The notes beneath the pieces were generated by a model. It ran no database searches. It was not told where the DNA came from and worked only from the letters and a program-made list of their open reading frames with translations. A stretch of DNA of 64,000 nucleotides. Source: Vampirovibrionales bacterium. Lineage in GTDB: Bacteria > Cyanobacteriota > Vampirovibrionia > Vampirovibrionales > Vampirovibrionaceae. Within the stretch, counting starts at the first letter, position 1. The number at the start of each line of letters is the position of its first letter. A program made the position numbers and the translations under genes. The stretch spans positions 992,001 through 1,056,000 of the forward strand of contig JADJRF010000005.1 of the NCBI GenBank assembly GCA_016712355.1, in the 5' to 3' direction. This document shows, in pieces, positions 1 through 8,122 of this stretch.

Positions 1-143
1 CAATATCATCGCCCCCGGCGCGTCATGCGACTTGCAACGCGATCTCTGAGGGCCGGTCCATCGTAGCACAATGGAACCGCTGCACAGTAAAAAACGATGC
101 GCGTCGTAGAATTGCGCGCGCGTCCTGAAAGACAGCGATCGCC

Positions 144-2126
144 TCAGGCAGGCGTTTTCGAGCGCTCAGGAGCCGGCACGGCGGCAAAAATATCTTCGTA
201 TCGCTTGATGATGGCGTCGCTGGCGTGCTCTGTGTTGACGTAGCGGACGCCGTTTTCGCGCACCTGTCGCATCTCATCGGGTTTGGAGGCCAGCGTCACG
301 GCGCGATCGAACGCCTGCTGGAAGATGCGGGCGCCGTCTTTGATGGTGGCTTCCTGAGCCTCTGTCAGCTTTTCGCCGTGCATCAGCGGCGCCATTGTGC
401 GGCGATAGGCGACCACGTCGGGCAGCTTGAACATCACCGCCGTCTGGCCGTAATCCCATGCTTTAGAGGGCGGTCCGTCGGCTGCGTTATTTACAGCGGG
501 GTCGCTTAGCGTCGAGCGCAGGCCGTCGACCGACTGGACCAGCGGGACAGAACCCATTTTGAGCGCTTCTAACTGCGTCAAGCCATAGGGTTCGTACAAA
601 CTGGGCAGGATCGTAAAATCGCTGCCCGCAAAGATCTTGACCGTACTGGGGCGATCCATAAACTTATTGGGCAGAAACACGCGCCCCTCATAGGGCGAAC
701 CTGGGCGCGTCAACTCCTCAATCAGGGGCTTGAGTCCGGGAATGTCTTCATCTGCCTTACCGGCGATGGCCAATTGCGCTTTGGGGTATTTGTCGAGCAG
801 CTCCTTCATGGAGTCCATCAACATGGTGAAGCCTTTTTGATACGGGTCGAATCGCGCCGCATAGCCGAAAATAATGGCGTCTGGATCCTGCTTGAGCCCC
901 GCCCACTGCTGCAAAGCGGCCTTGTTCTGGCGTTTGAAGTCGCCCAGACCCGCCAGACCGTTTTTCAACTGGGTAAAGCCGTCGGTGGTGAGCGCGGGGT
1001 GAAGGGCCGGGTCAAACTTCGGATCCAGAAAATGGTGAATGGCGAACGCGCGGCCGTCTGCATTGCTCTTGCGCAACGCCGGGATGAAATGGGCTTCGTC
1101 CATCAGCTTGGTGTTCAGCAGGGTGTTTTTGTAGTTGCCGTCCAGAATGACTTTGTGAGCGTCTTCGATGCCTTGGGCCAGTTGCGAGAAATGCCCCGGA
1201 TCCGCCGATGCGTTATGGGAAACGTCCATACCCACGGCTTCGGCGGCGTCGGTCGGCAACGTGACGTCGTAACCTACGTTATGGAGCATCATGAGGCGCT
1301 CCATCTGAGGTTGGTCCGCTTTTACGGCCGACAAAATGGGCGCTACGTGGGCATCGTTCGCCCACACGAAATCCATCCCGCCGGGCGGCAGGTCGAGCCG
1401 TGCGCCTTCAGGCAACGCTTTTTTGCCCGACAGGTAGGGCATAAAGGCCCGCGCGGCGCGATTGAACATCGCAATTGTCTTGCTGCCGCCCAGATCGCGG
1501 ATATCGGCGTACGCCTTCGCATTCTCAGGATAGAGCGTGGAGTAGGGCTTGAAATACGTGTCATTGGCAATGGCCCAGCGTGTCATCCCATTTTGCGGCT
1601 CAATTTTTTGCATTAGCCGGAAGGACTGCTTGGGCATTAGCGAAGCGGCTGTGGCGTACCGCGTTTGTGGCATCTGATGCGACAGCCACGCCTCCATGGC
1701 GGGCGTGGGGAAATCCGTGAGCTTCAGATCGAGGCCCGTGTCTTTCCATGCGGGGTCTTTGGCCGACATCGATCCAAACGGTTCCAGCGTAAAGACGCCG
1801 ACGCGCTCGCTGTGATCTTTAAAGGCCGACGGCACGGTAAAGGAGACTTCTCCCAGTCCCCCCTTCATCGCTTCGCGCGGCTCTGGCGTGACAAAGACGC
1901 CATTAATCCGCGCGCTGGGGTTGTGAGAGGCGTTTTCTGGGGGACTGCTTTCTTGCGCTTGCGGTCGCGCAAACCCGAAACGAACGCGCGACGGGCCTTT
2001 AAGCCAGACAATCTGCTCTTTTTTTGAGGGCGCGACAGGCGTGGATGCGGTTGCCGTTACGCCATCAGGGCGAGAGGGGCGTTGAGATTGGGAGAAGCGC
2101 GGAGCGGCGAGAGACACAGACGACAT
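144..2126 (-). CDS. GT5 glycogen/starch synthase-like glycosyltransferase
   Basis: 660-residue protein of the glycogen/starch synthase (GT5) family, which transfers glucose from ADP- or UDP-glucose to a growing alpha-1,4-glucan. The N-terminal 75 residues are a Pro/Ser/Ala-rich low-complexity extension not usual for GlgA. The nucleotide-sugar loop appears as MKGGLGEV (about residues 87-94), corresponding to the KxGGL motif. The C-terminal Rossmann half has FGYAARFDPYQKG and the donor-site segment YEPYGLTQLEALKMGSVPL, matching the EPCGL..EA-MGS pattern of GT5. It is longer than GlgA (about 480 residues) because of the extension and inserts, so its exact substrate is uncertain. It stands alone, with glgX about 42 kb away in the window. 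The start is ATG with only a weak purine stretch before it. Family confidence is high, exact reaction moderate. Confidence 0.82.
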   Translation of the reverse strand: MSSVSLAAPRFSQSQRPSRPDGVTATASTPVAPSKKEQIVWLKGPSRVRFGFARPQAQESSPPENASHNPSARINGVFVTPEPREAMKGGLGEVSFTVPSAFKDHSERVGVFTLEPFGSMSAKDPAWKDTGLDLKLTDFPTPAMEAWLSHQMPQTRYATAASLMPKQSFRLMQKIEPQNGMTRWAIANDTYFKPYSTLYPENAKAYADIRDLGGSKTIAMFNRAARAFMPYLSGKKALPEGARLDLPPGGMDFVWANDAHVAPILSAVKADQPQMERLMMLHNVGYDVTLPTDAAEAVGMDVSHNASADPGHFSQLAQGIEDAHKVILDGNYKNTLLNTKLMDEAHFIPALRKSNADGRAFAIHHFLDPKFDPALHPALTTDGFTQLKNGLAGLGDFKRQNKAALQQWAGLKQDPDAIIFGYAARFDPYQKGFTMLMDSMKELLDKYPKAQLAIAGKADEDIPGLKPLIEELTRPGSPYEGRVFLPNKFMDRPSTVKIFAGSDFTILPSLYEPYGLTQLEALKMGSVPLVQSVDGLRSTLSDPAVNNAADGPPSKAWDYGQTAVMFKLPDVVAYRRTMAPLMHGEKLTEAQEATIKDGARIFQQAFDRAVTLASKPDEMRQVRENGVRYVNTEHASDAIIKRYEDIFAAVPAPERSKTPA

Positions 2127-2783
2127 AGCGGTGGGGGTCTTTCATGTGGTTGGCGTGCGCGTGTAAGCAGACGCAGCCCCGAACAGCCGTCTCTCACGGC
2201 GCGCGTTGCAAGCAATCTGGCTGATTCTGACGATCTTCGCTGGCTGTAATGTCGAACTATCTATATACCCAGCCCTTATTATACGATTTCTTCGCAAAAT
2301 AGAGGCGCTCACAGCATGCTTCACCCACGGCGTCTGGAGCGGGGTTCTTGGCGGCCATGGGGTTTCGGCGCTTGAAAAACGGTATACCCTGCGTGAAGCA
2401 AGCCTTAAGTTGGGGGTATTCTGTCAAGAGATCACGTGAGAGTCAAGAGAGGACGTTTGTTTAAAACCCGTCGCCCTGCGGCGATTGTCTTGTCCATTCG
2501 ACTAACGGCGCTCGCCATCCGGAGACGCATGGCTAGCCTGATGGCGAGCGTCTTCAGGCTAGCTTCCAGCGCGGGATGCCTGCGGTTCGAGGCGCGCAGC
2601 GGTTTGGGCTCGCCGGGGGCGGTGTTAAAAAGATATATTAAAGAAATAAAAAGAATCCTCTTTTTGCGCAATCTTGGGCGTTTAATTGTTTTTATATTGC
2701 ATATACTGTTCTTTCTTCAAATCTGGAGAAAGACATGATTATCACGCGTAGGAACGCGTTAGAGAGAAGAGGAGATATCCACT
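2127..2783. other. Intergenic region between GT5 gene and EF-hand copy 1
   Basis: Divergent intergenic region of about 650 bases. The left half holds no gene that I can support. From about 2440 the sequence starts to resemble the spacer ahead of EF-hand copy 2 (for example ATGGCT-x-GCC-x-GATGGCG near 2529 and again near 3574). From about 2625 it becomes very AT-rich, ending in the leader conserved before all three EF-hand genes. A small open frame at 2436-2738 overlaps this repeat and has no ribosome binding site; I do not call it. Confidence 0.6.
2767..2774 (+). promoter_or_regulatory. Shared leader hairpin and ribosome binding site, copy 1
   Basis: AAGAGGAG lies 9 bases before the ATG at 2784 and is repeated exactly before the starts at 3832 and 4698. 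Just upstream, each copy has a small stem with CGCG-containing arms around a 4-7 base loop. The arms differ between copies, yet pairing is kept (ACGCG/CGCGT in copy 1, GCGCG/CGCGC in copy 2). A 5' stabilising or regulatory hairpin is inferred from this. Confidence 0.6.
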
Positions 2784-3407
2784 ATGGTCTCGATCCGTCG
2801 CGCTGAGCGTATACAGGCCCGTCAAGATGCAAGAGCGCTTGCCCGTGCGCAGCAAACCCCGCCTCGGGCCAAACCGGCCGAAGCCTTTCCGGTGGCCTCG
2901 TGGGGGACTTCTCCCGCTTCGACGGCTGCGACCCCATCCGCTACCGCAACGCCGGCGACTCCTGTGACTGACGCCACAAAGATTACCCCGTCGAATGAGA
3001 CGCCAAAAGCGCCTCCCTCAGCCAGGCCGGCCGCCTCTACTCCCACTAGTCATGCCACAGATGACATCACAGACACCGCGCCGAATTGGCATTCTATTCA
3101 TAATACCGAGAATAAGCCGAGCGCGACTGTGACTGACAGACCCGTTAACGAAACCCTATCTACGATCGAGGCCTTCCTCGGCCTGTCGGCATTTGGCCGA
3201 CTGGATACAGACAAAAACAAAAACCTGAGCCGTGAGGAGTTGATGGCTGGGGTTGAGAGCTCAGATACCCTGACTAAATATGGGGCCGGCGTGCTCCTCC
3301 GGGCGTTCGATACGCTTAGCGGGCTGGATCGTAAAGAGGGTCTTACTCTCAACGAAATCAGATCAGGCTCTATGCTGCCGACGTCGAACCCGCCCAATTA
3401 CGGCTAA
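2784..3407 (+). CDS. EF-hand protein, tandem copy 1
   Basis: 207 residues. A basic, Arg-rich N-terminus (residues 1-25, no signal peptide visible) leads into a Pro/Ala/Thr-rich linker (about 25-120) and a C-terminal EF-hand domain. The loop DTDKNKNLSREE at about 141-152 has Asp/Asp/Asn at positions 1, 3 and 5, Ser at 9 and Glu at 12, as expected for calcium binding. A second, degenerate loop (GLDRKEGLTLNE, about 180-191) lacks the first Asp. Calcium binding is inferred and the cellular role is unknown. The start is fixed by the strong AAGAGGAG site. Two further copies follow on the same strand. The different linker lengths suggest the central region tolerates change. Confidence 0.8.
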   Translation: MVSIRRAERIQARQDARALARAQQTPPRAKPAEAFPVASWGTSPASTAATPSATATPATPVTDATKITPSNETPKAPPSARPAASTPTSHATDDITDTAPNWHSIHNTENKPSATVTDRPVNETLSTIEAFLGLSAFGRLDTDKNKNLSREELMAGVESSDTLTKYGAGVLLRAFDTLSGLDRKEGLTLNEIRSGSMLPTSNPPNYG

Positions 3408-3831
3408 TCGCGGCGTGCGGCATGTTCCACGTTTTTATTGATTCGTGAATCATCCAAGGACGGCTTTTGCGAGTCGTCCTTGGTGCGTTCTGCCGCGAAA
3501 CGCCAAAACGAATATTAAAAGTAGTGCGATTGGCTGCTTCCTTCGGTTGCGATTGCTGCGTCAGTTGCAAGCGTATGGCTCGCCGGATGGCGGCTCGTTT
3601 TGAAGTTCGCTTTCGAGCGCTGTTTGTCTTCGCCTCAAAGCGGGTGGCGTATGTTGGGGGGAGAGGATGGAATTAAAAATATATATTAAATAAATAAAAT
3701 AAATGCACCTTTGGGGGCAATTGCGAATTATAAATTGTTTTTATATCAAATAAGAGTGTTTTCTTCAGCTCTGGAGAAAGCATGAGCATCGCGCGATAAG
3801 AACGCGCCTGAGAGAAGAGGAGATATCTACT
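3408..3831. other. Spacer between EF-hand copies 1 and 2
   Basis: 424 bases without a supported gene. It holds a strong hairpin (3454-3483), a GC-rich stretch resembling the spacer upstream of copy 1, then an AT-rich block (about 3675-3765) and the conserved leader of copy 2. Confidence 0.6.
3454..3483 (+). terminator. Hairpin after EF-hand copy 1
   Basis: CCAAGGACG pairs perfectly with CGTCCTTGG across a 12-base loop, 47 bases after the stop codon. No clear T-tract follows, so it may be an imperfect terminator or a 3'-stabilising stem. Equivalent, less perfect stems occur after copies 2 and 3. Confidence 0.5.
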
Positions 3832-4341
3832 ATGGTCTCGATCCGTCGCGCTGAGCGTATGCAGGCCCGTCAAGAGGCAAGAGCGCTTGCCCGTGCGCAG
3901 CAAACCCCGCCTCGGGCCAAACCGGCCGAAGCCTTTCCGGTGGCCTCGTGGGGGACTTCTCCCGCTTCGACGGCTGCGACCCCATCCGCTACGGCAACGC
4001 CTGTGCCTCGAACCGTTGACGCCACGCCTGTTGTATCGTCGAACGAGACTCCCAAACCCGCCTCGTCTACTAAGCCCATTGATGAAACGCTCTCAATAAC
4101 TCAGGGTATTGCGGGCATTACGAGATTTGGCCAACTAGATACCAATAAAGACAACGCTCTTAGCCGTGCGGAACTGACGGCCGGGGTAAGCAGTTCCGAT
4201 GGATGGACAAAGTATGGCGCAGGCTCGCTCTTGACGGCGTTTGATACGCTCAGCGGGCTTGACGGCAAAGAGGGTATCAGCCGCGCCGAAATTAACTTCG
4301 GGACTGTAAAAATAAAGCCTAACCCGCAAGCTCACGGTTAA
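3832..4341 (+). CDS. EF-hand protein, tandem copy 2
   Basis: 169 residues, the shortest copy. The first 50 or so residues are almost identical to copy 1 and the Pro/Thr-rich linker is shorter. The C-terminal domain has an EF-hand loop DTNKDNALSRAE with Asp at position 1, Asn at 3, Asp at 5 and Glu at 12. A second degenerate loop (GLDGKEGISRAE) follows about 30 residues later. No signal peptide is visible. It has the same AAGAGGAG ribosome binding site as its neighbours. Calcium binding is inferred from the loop; function is unknown. Confidence 0.8.
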   Translation: MVSIRRAERMQARQEARALARAQQTPPRAKPAEAFPVASWGTSPASTAATPSATATPVPRTVDATPVVSSNETPKPASSTKPIDETLSITQGIAGITRFGQLDTNKDNALSRAELTAGVSSSDGWTKYGAGSLLTAFDTLSGLDGKEGISRAEINFGTVKIKPNPQAHG

Positions 4342-4384
4342 TCGCGGCTATCGACGGCCTTAACAGTCTTAATCATAGACAAAA

Positions 4385-4414
4385 CCATGGACGGCTCTTT
4401 TGGGTCGTCCTTGG
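4385..4414 (+). terminator. Hairpin after EF-hand copy 2
   Basis: CCATGGACG faces CGTCCTTGG with one T-T mismatch. It is the counterpart of the perfect stem after copy 1. No T-tract follows, so termination is uncertain. Confidence 0.4.
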
Positions 4415-4528
4415 CGCGTTCAGGCGTACTGCGTGACATGCAGCGTGCCAGATGCGCGAGCGTCGGTCAGTCGGCAGTCTTCATGGCAGTCAAAGTCATT
4501 GCCTCGCGCGTGCAGGATAACGTTGGGT
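4385..4528 (-). pseudogene. Relict 3' end of the BcsA/PilZ-like gene
   Basis: This stretch aligns with the 3'-terminal part of the convergent gene at 5326-8118. The shared words include CAGATGCGCGAGCGT and GTCAGTCGG/GCCAGTCGG, and the equivalent block in the intact gene is about 5372-5525. The fragment has substitutions and a deletion of about 15 bases and no intact frame. It is best explained as the neighbour's tail carried along when the EF-hand unit was duplicated. Confidence 0.7.
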
Positions 4529-4697
4529 TAAAAAGAGATGGTTTGACATATTAAAGAAATAAAAAAGATTTTGTTTTGGGCGCAATTATCAATATTTGAC
4601 TGTTTTTATATTAAAAACAGATTCTATTTTTGAGAATCGATTGAAATAACCCCCATCGCGCGCAGGAGCGCGTTAGAGAGAAGAGGAGATATCCACT

Positions 4698-5329
4698 ATG
4701 GTCTCGATCCGTCGCGCTGAGCGTATACAGGCCCGTCAAGAGGCAAGAGCGCTGCCCGTGCGCAGCATACCCCGCCTCGGGCCAAACCGGCCGAAGCCTT
4801 TCCGGTGGCCTCGTGGGGGACTTCTCCCGCTTCGACGGCTGCGACCCCATCCGCTACCGCAACGCCTGCGATTCCTGTCGTTGACGCCACAAATATTACC
4901 CCGTCGAACGAGACGCCCCAAGCGCCTTCCGTCGTAAAACCCGCAGCTTCCAGCAATGCTAATAACGCGCCAAGGAATACGACACCCTCAGCGCCCAATT
5001 TGGATTCCGTCTATAGCCCTAATAATCAATCGAGCGATGCTCCCAAAAAGCCAGAAATTGATGGAAAGATGCACGAATTGGGGGCCTTCCCAAGCCTAAC
5101 CCGGTTTGGCCAACTGGATACCAACCAGGATAAATCTCTGAGCCGCGAAGAATTGACGGCGGGGACCAGTCATGCAGATCCGGGCGCGAGATACGCTGCC
5201 GGCGTGTTCCTCCCGGCATTTGACACAATCAGCAAATTGGATGGCAAGGAAGGTCTCACCTTTGGTGAAGTCAGGGCCGTCTCGATGGGATGGGGTATCA
5301 TTCGGCTTGACCCGAAGGAAGAAAACTAG
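4698..5329 (+). pseudogene. EF-hand protein, tandem copy 3, frameshifted
   Basis: It opens with the same ribosome binding site and first 18 codons as copies 1 and 2. One T is then missing near 4754 (GCGCTGCCC here, GCGCTTGCCC in the other copies), throwing the frame. The original frame resumes as an open reading frame from a GTG at 4805 to the TAG at 5327-5329. That part encodes the Pro/Thr linker, an EF-hand loop DTNQDKSLSREE and the degenerate second loop (KLDGKEGLTFGE). The C-terminal part looks conserved, so the frameshift may be very recent, a sequencing error, or bypassed by internal initiation. Its stop codon shares the CTAG tetramer with the stop of the convergent gene. Confidence 0.75.
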
Positions 5330-8118
5330 TTGCGGCGGGCGACGGCCTCCACAGGCGCGACTTGTGAAGAATCTAGGGACGGCTCATGCGAGTCGTCTCT
5401 CGCGTTTTCTGGGCCGCTTTCTGGCGCGCGCGACATCCAGCGGGCCAGATGCGCGAGCGTGGGCCAGTCGGACGTCGTCAGGGCAACCAGAGCCATCGCT
5501 TCGCGGGCGTGCTGGGTGATGCCGGTTAAGCTGGGACCGCCGTTGAGTATCTGAACCTCTACGACCTCGCCTTGCGCCAGAAGCGGGGCGTCGCTCTCAG
5601 GCCAGTGGACAATGATGCGCGCGGGGCTGGCCTGGACAATCGTCGCGCGCTGGAAGCCGTCGCGCGTTGCCGTGCGAACGCGGCAGGGCCAGATGACATC
5701 GGCGTCAAAGGCGCTGCGAACGCGTCCGATGGGCGTTGGATACAGGCGCGCAATCCAGCGACGCCAGTCGTCAGGCGATAAAGCCTCAAAAACGAGGCCT
5801 AATTCCTGCTGTTCCGCGTTCCACGGGCCGGTTCGCGCGACGCGCGCGGGTAACGAAACGGTTTCGCCGTCTTCCCACGTCACATGCGCTGTTAATCCCG
5901 CGTGACGGGGCCAGCGACGCGGAAAATTCTGGGCGTCAGCCGCCATTCCGTTTTCGCTGACGTCGCGCGCCACGGCGCGCCACACGCGTTGATCGCGCTG
6001 AAGCTCGCAGGTCAGCGCCTTGCGCATGCGCACCGTCTGACGACGGCTGGGGCGCTCTCTCAAGCGCCAACGGTAGGCGCTGGCCAATACCAGATAAGCC
6101 CAGACCCGCCATGGCGCGCTGATGGACGGCGATGGTCCGGCAGACGCTGCGCTCGCCTCTCGGACTAAGATACCGGCAAGGGCGCGATGCGCGGGCTCAG
6201 AAACGTTGTCAAACTCAAAGGCGACGCGACAGCGATTGGCGCTGTCCAGGCTGCTGCGGATGGGCCGCGCCTGCATGGGGTCGGCCAACGCGGAGGCGTC
6301 ATCGAGCAGCGTCACCTGACAGCCTTCGCGCAAGGGAATGGGGTCGTTGAAAACTGCCATCAGCCCGGTTTCGCTCAGATTGATCACGCGGCCAAAGGCC
6401 AGCGTGCGATCGGCGCATTGAACCACGCATGGAATGGCAGAGACTCTCACGCGCGGCGATTGTCGGCGACGCGGACGATCCAGACTCGCGCACAGAGCTG
6501 ATGCCAACAGGCAGACGTTATAAAACGCCCAGAGGGTCATCACGTCCCGTAAGCCGCTGGCGTCCGCTTCGCTGAGGGTCTGGCGAATCCCTACGCCTAA
6601 GGCCAGCGCCAACACGCCCAGCAAGAGCGCTGGCTCGATCCAAAATCGCGCAGAGGACAGGCGTCTGACGCTATGAGAAGGAAACAACAGCGCGCGCCAG
6701 GCGTTAAGCGCGCCCATGGCTTCTCCCAATACCTGGGCCGCCTGGCTTTGTGGGCCGGGTAAATGTCTCGTCGATCCTGCGTGGGCATATAAGGCCAGCG
6801 CAACCCAAGCCGGGAAATAAAAAGTTGCCAGCTCCCAACGACCCGTCGTCAGAGGCGAAACGCCCGCCAGCAGCGCCACGGCCGGGCTGAGCAGAAAAAT
6901 CAGGCGCGCCGCCCGCCGCAACGTTTGTCCGCCGTAGGGAAAGCCTTCGTCGAGTATGCCTTTAAACCCGCCCCCCCAGAGGTTTCGAAGGCGTCTTGAA
7001 AAGATTAAATCTTCGCGCAAAGCGCGGTGTGGCCCGTCGGACCCGCCTGCATCGCGCAGGCTAAGCACAGGCGTTGTGTCGTCGTGCGTGACGGCGTATC
7101 CTTGAGCGCGCAGGGCGTCAGTGAGGGCGGAGATATCTTCGGCCGGGCTCTGAAGCGACGTCAGCGCGTCAAGACGTAACAGCCAGACGGACTCTTCGCC
7201 GGAATCCGCTAATAAAGCGCCTGCGCCAACGCCTTGCAGCGCCTCGCGCAAGCCCAGATTCCGCAGGCGGCCGTCTGAAACCACGCGCGCGCAGGGAAAT
7301 GAGGCCATCGCGATCGTCGCTCGATTCAGAATCCGGGTGGCTTGAGCCGCCAGACTCGGCGACGGAATCTGTCCCGACTGAAGCAGCAGCGCGCCGCTTG
7401 CCTGAGATACCAAGCCGCCATGCCGTTTGCTAATTGCCGGAAACAGGGGTTGCGCTGGGCGCAGATGCATCACCTGCGCATTCAGCGTTCTGGCGATGGC
7501 GGCAATCGCGGGTCTCTCCTGGCGATCCACCAGCCACAGATGTTCAGGCGCAATGCCCATACGCTGACACGCCAGCGTGGTGCGGTACAGATCGCGCGCA
7601 TCTGCTGGGCTGAACGTGTCGGGGGCAAAAATCAGGGCTTCGAGAATAGGCGTTTCAAGGCCCTGCTCGTGGAGAGGGGCAGCGTGATTGCCTTCGGCAA
7701 GGGCTTGACGCCATAGAGGGGCCAGCGCAAGGCACCAGCCGACGGTTTCCGCCAGCGCCAGAGTCCAGGCGGGCAGATGCCACAGCGCGCCGTCCTGCGG
7801 GAGGGTCTCCAGCCATCGCCAGCTTAATAATCGCGCGCCCGCAAACGACAGGAGTGCCGGCGCAATCCAGCGTCCAGAGGCTCCCGGATGTCGGCGCGTC
7901 AAGGCGTGAGCGCCCATGATCAGGGTTGCCAGAAGCAGGCTGACGCTGGCGTGAAGAATCAGCGGCCATCCGAGCGCGCGCCGTAAAAATAATCCATCGA
8001 GATGCGGCAGTGAAAGCCACGTCAGCGTTAGAATCAGCGCCGAGACGGCCAAAGTCTTCAGCCAGAGGCGTCGATTCAGACGATTGACGGGGAATGCCTG
8101 GCGCAGCGGGGTTATCAT
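5326..8118 (-). CDS. BcsA-like membrane protein with degenerate GT2 domain and three PilZ-type segments
   Basis: 930 residues with cellulose-synthase (BcsA) architecture: about four N-terminal membrane segments (residues 18-135), a GT-A-like region (about 155-400), more membrane segments (405-545), then PilZ modules. The catalytic signatures are missing. The DDG position reads VDRQ, the DxD position is in GALLLQSGQIP, and no QxxRW is seen after the retained RED (about 368-370). PilZ 1 (about 549-650) has RRRQSPR and NLSETG, PilZ 2 (about 690-780) has RRQTVR and DVSENG, and a third degenerate segment follows (about 805-900). PilZ domains usually bind cyclic di-GMP, and segment 2 keeps the full motif. 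I infer a cyclic-di-GMP-responsive membrane protein rather than a polymerase. It lies 4 bases after the Tic20-like gene, in an apparent operon. Confidence 0.8.
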   Translation of the reverse strand: MITPLRQAFPVNRLNRRLWLKTLAVSALILTLTWLSLPHLDGLFLRRALGWPLILHASVSLLLATLIMGAHALTRRHPGASGRWIAPALLSFAGARLLSWRWLETLPQDGALWHLPAWTLALAETVGWCLALAPLWRQALAEGNHAAPLHEQGLETPILEALIFAPDTFSPADARDLYRTTLACQRMGIAPEHLWLVDRQERPAIAAIARTLNAQVMHLRPAQPLFPAISKRHGGLVSQASGALLLQSGQIPSPSLAAQATRILNRATIAMASFPCARVVSDGRLRNLGLREALQGVGAGALLADSGEESVWLLRLDALTSLQSPAEDISALTDALRAQGYAVTHDDTTPVLSLRDAGGSDGPHRALREDLIFSRRLRNLWGGGFKGILDEGFPYGGQTLRRAARLIFLLSPAVALLAGVSPLTTGRWELATFYFPAWVALALYAHAGSTRHLPGPQSQAAQVLGEAMGALNAWRALLFPSHSVRRLSSARFWIEPALLLGVLALALGVGIRQTLSEADASGLRDVMTLWAFYNVCLLASALCASLDRPRRRQSPRVRVSAIPCVVQCADRTLAFGRVINLSETGLMAVFNDPIPLREGCQVTLLDDASALADPMQARPIRSSLDSANRCRVAFEFDNVSEPAHRALAGILVREASAASAGPSPSISAPWRVWAYLVLASAYRWRLRERPSRRQTVRMRKALTCELQRDQRVWRAVARDVSENGMAADAQNFPRRWPRHAGLTAHVTWEDGETVSLPARVARTGPWNAEQQELGLVFEALSPDDWRRWIARLYPTPIGRVRSAFDADVIWPCRVRTATRDGFQRATIVQASPARIIVHWPESDAPLLAQGEVVEVQILNGGPSLTGITQHAREAMALVALTTSDWPTLAHLARWMSRAPESGPENARDDSHEPSLDSSQVAPVEAVARRN
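5372..5400 (+). other. Hairpin inside 3' end of BcsA-like gene, counterpart of copy 1 and 2 stems
   Basis: GACG-x-CTC faces GAG-x-CGTC around a short ATGC loop. It lies 43 bases after the EF-hand copy 3 stop and within the last codons of the opposite gene, so it could act on both transcripts. Confidence 0.4.
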
Positions 8119-8122
8119 GAGA

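Larger units (their letters stand above)
4342..4697. other. Spacer between EF-hand copies 2 and 3
   Basis: 356 bases with no intact gene. It contains a hairpin (4385-4414), a relict of the 3' end of the downstream PilZ/BcsA-like gene (to about 4528), an AT-rich block and the conserved copy 3 leader. Confidence 0.65.
2440..5329 (+). repeat. Three-copy tandem gene duplication (about 1 kb units)
   Basis: Three consecutive units share, in order, an AT-rich promoter-like stretch, a leader hairpin with CGCG arms, an identical AAGAGGAG ribosome binding site, the same first 50 or so codons, and a downstream hairpin around GGACGGC...GTCGTCC. Gene starts are at 2784, 3832 and 4698. N-terminal coding sequence is nearly identical between copies while the central linkers and C-terminal halves diverge. 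This suggests either recent duplication or gene conversion of the 5' part. The third unit abuts the convergent gene whose 3' end appears as a relict in the unit 2 spacer, so the duplicated block included the tail of that gene. Confidence 0.85.

Noticed and set aside
774..1616. 280-residue plus-strand open frame
   Set aside because: Antisense to the GT5 gene, whose motifs are convincing; composition is that of a shadow frame.
2436..2738. 100-residue plus-strand open frame upstream of EF-hand copy 1
   Set aside because: Lies in the repeated spacer, no ribosome binding site, Arg-rich without domains.
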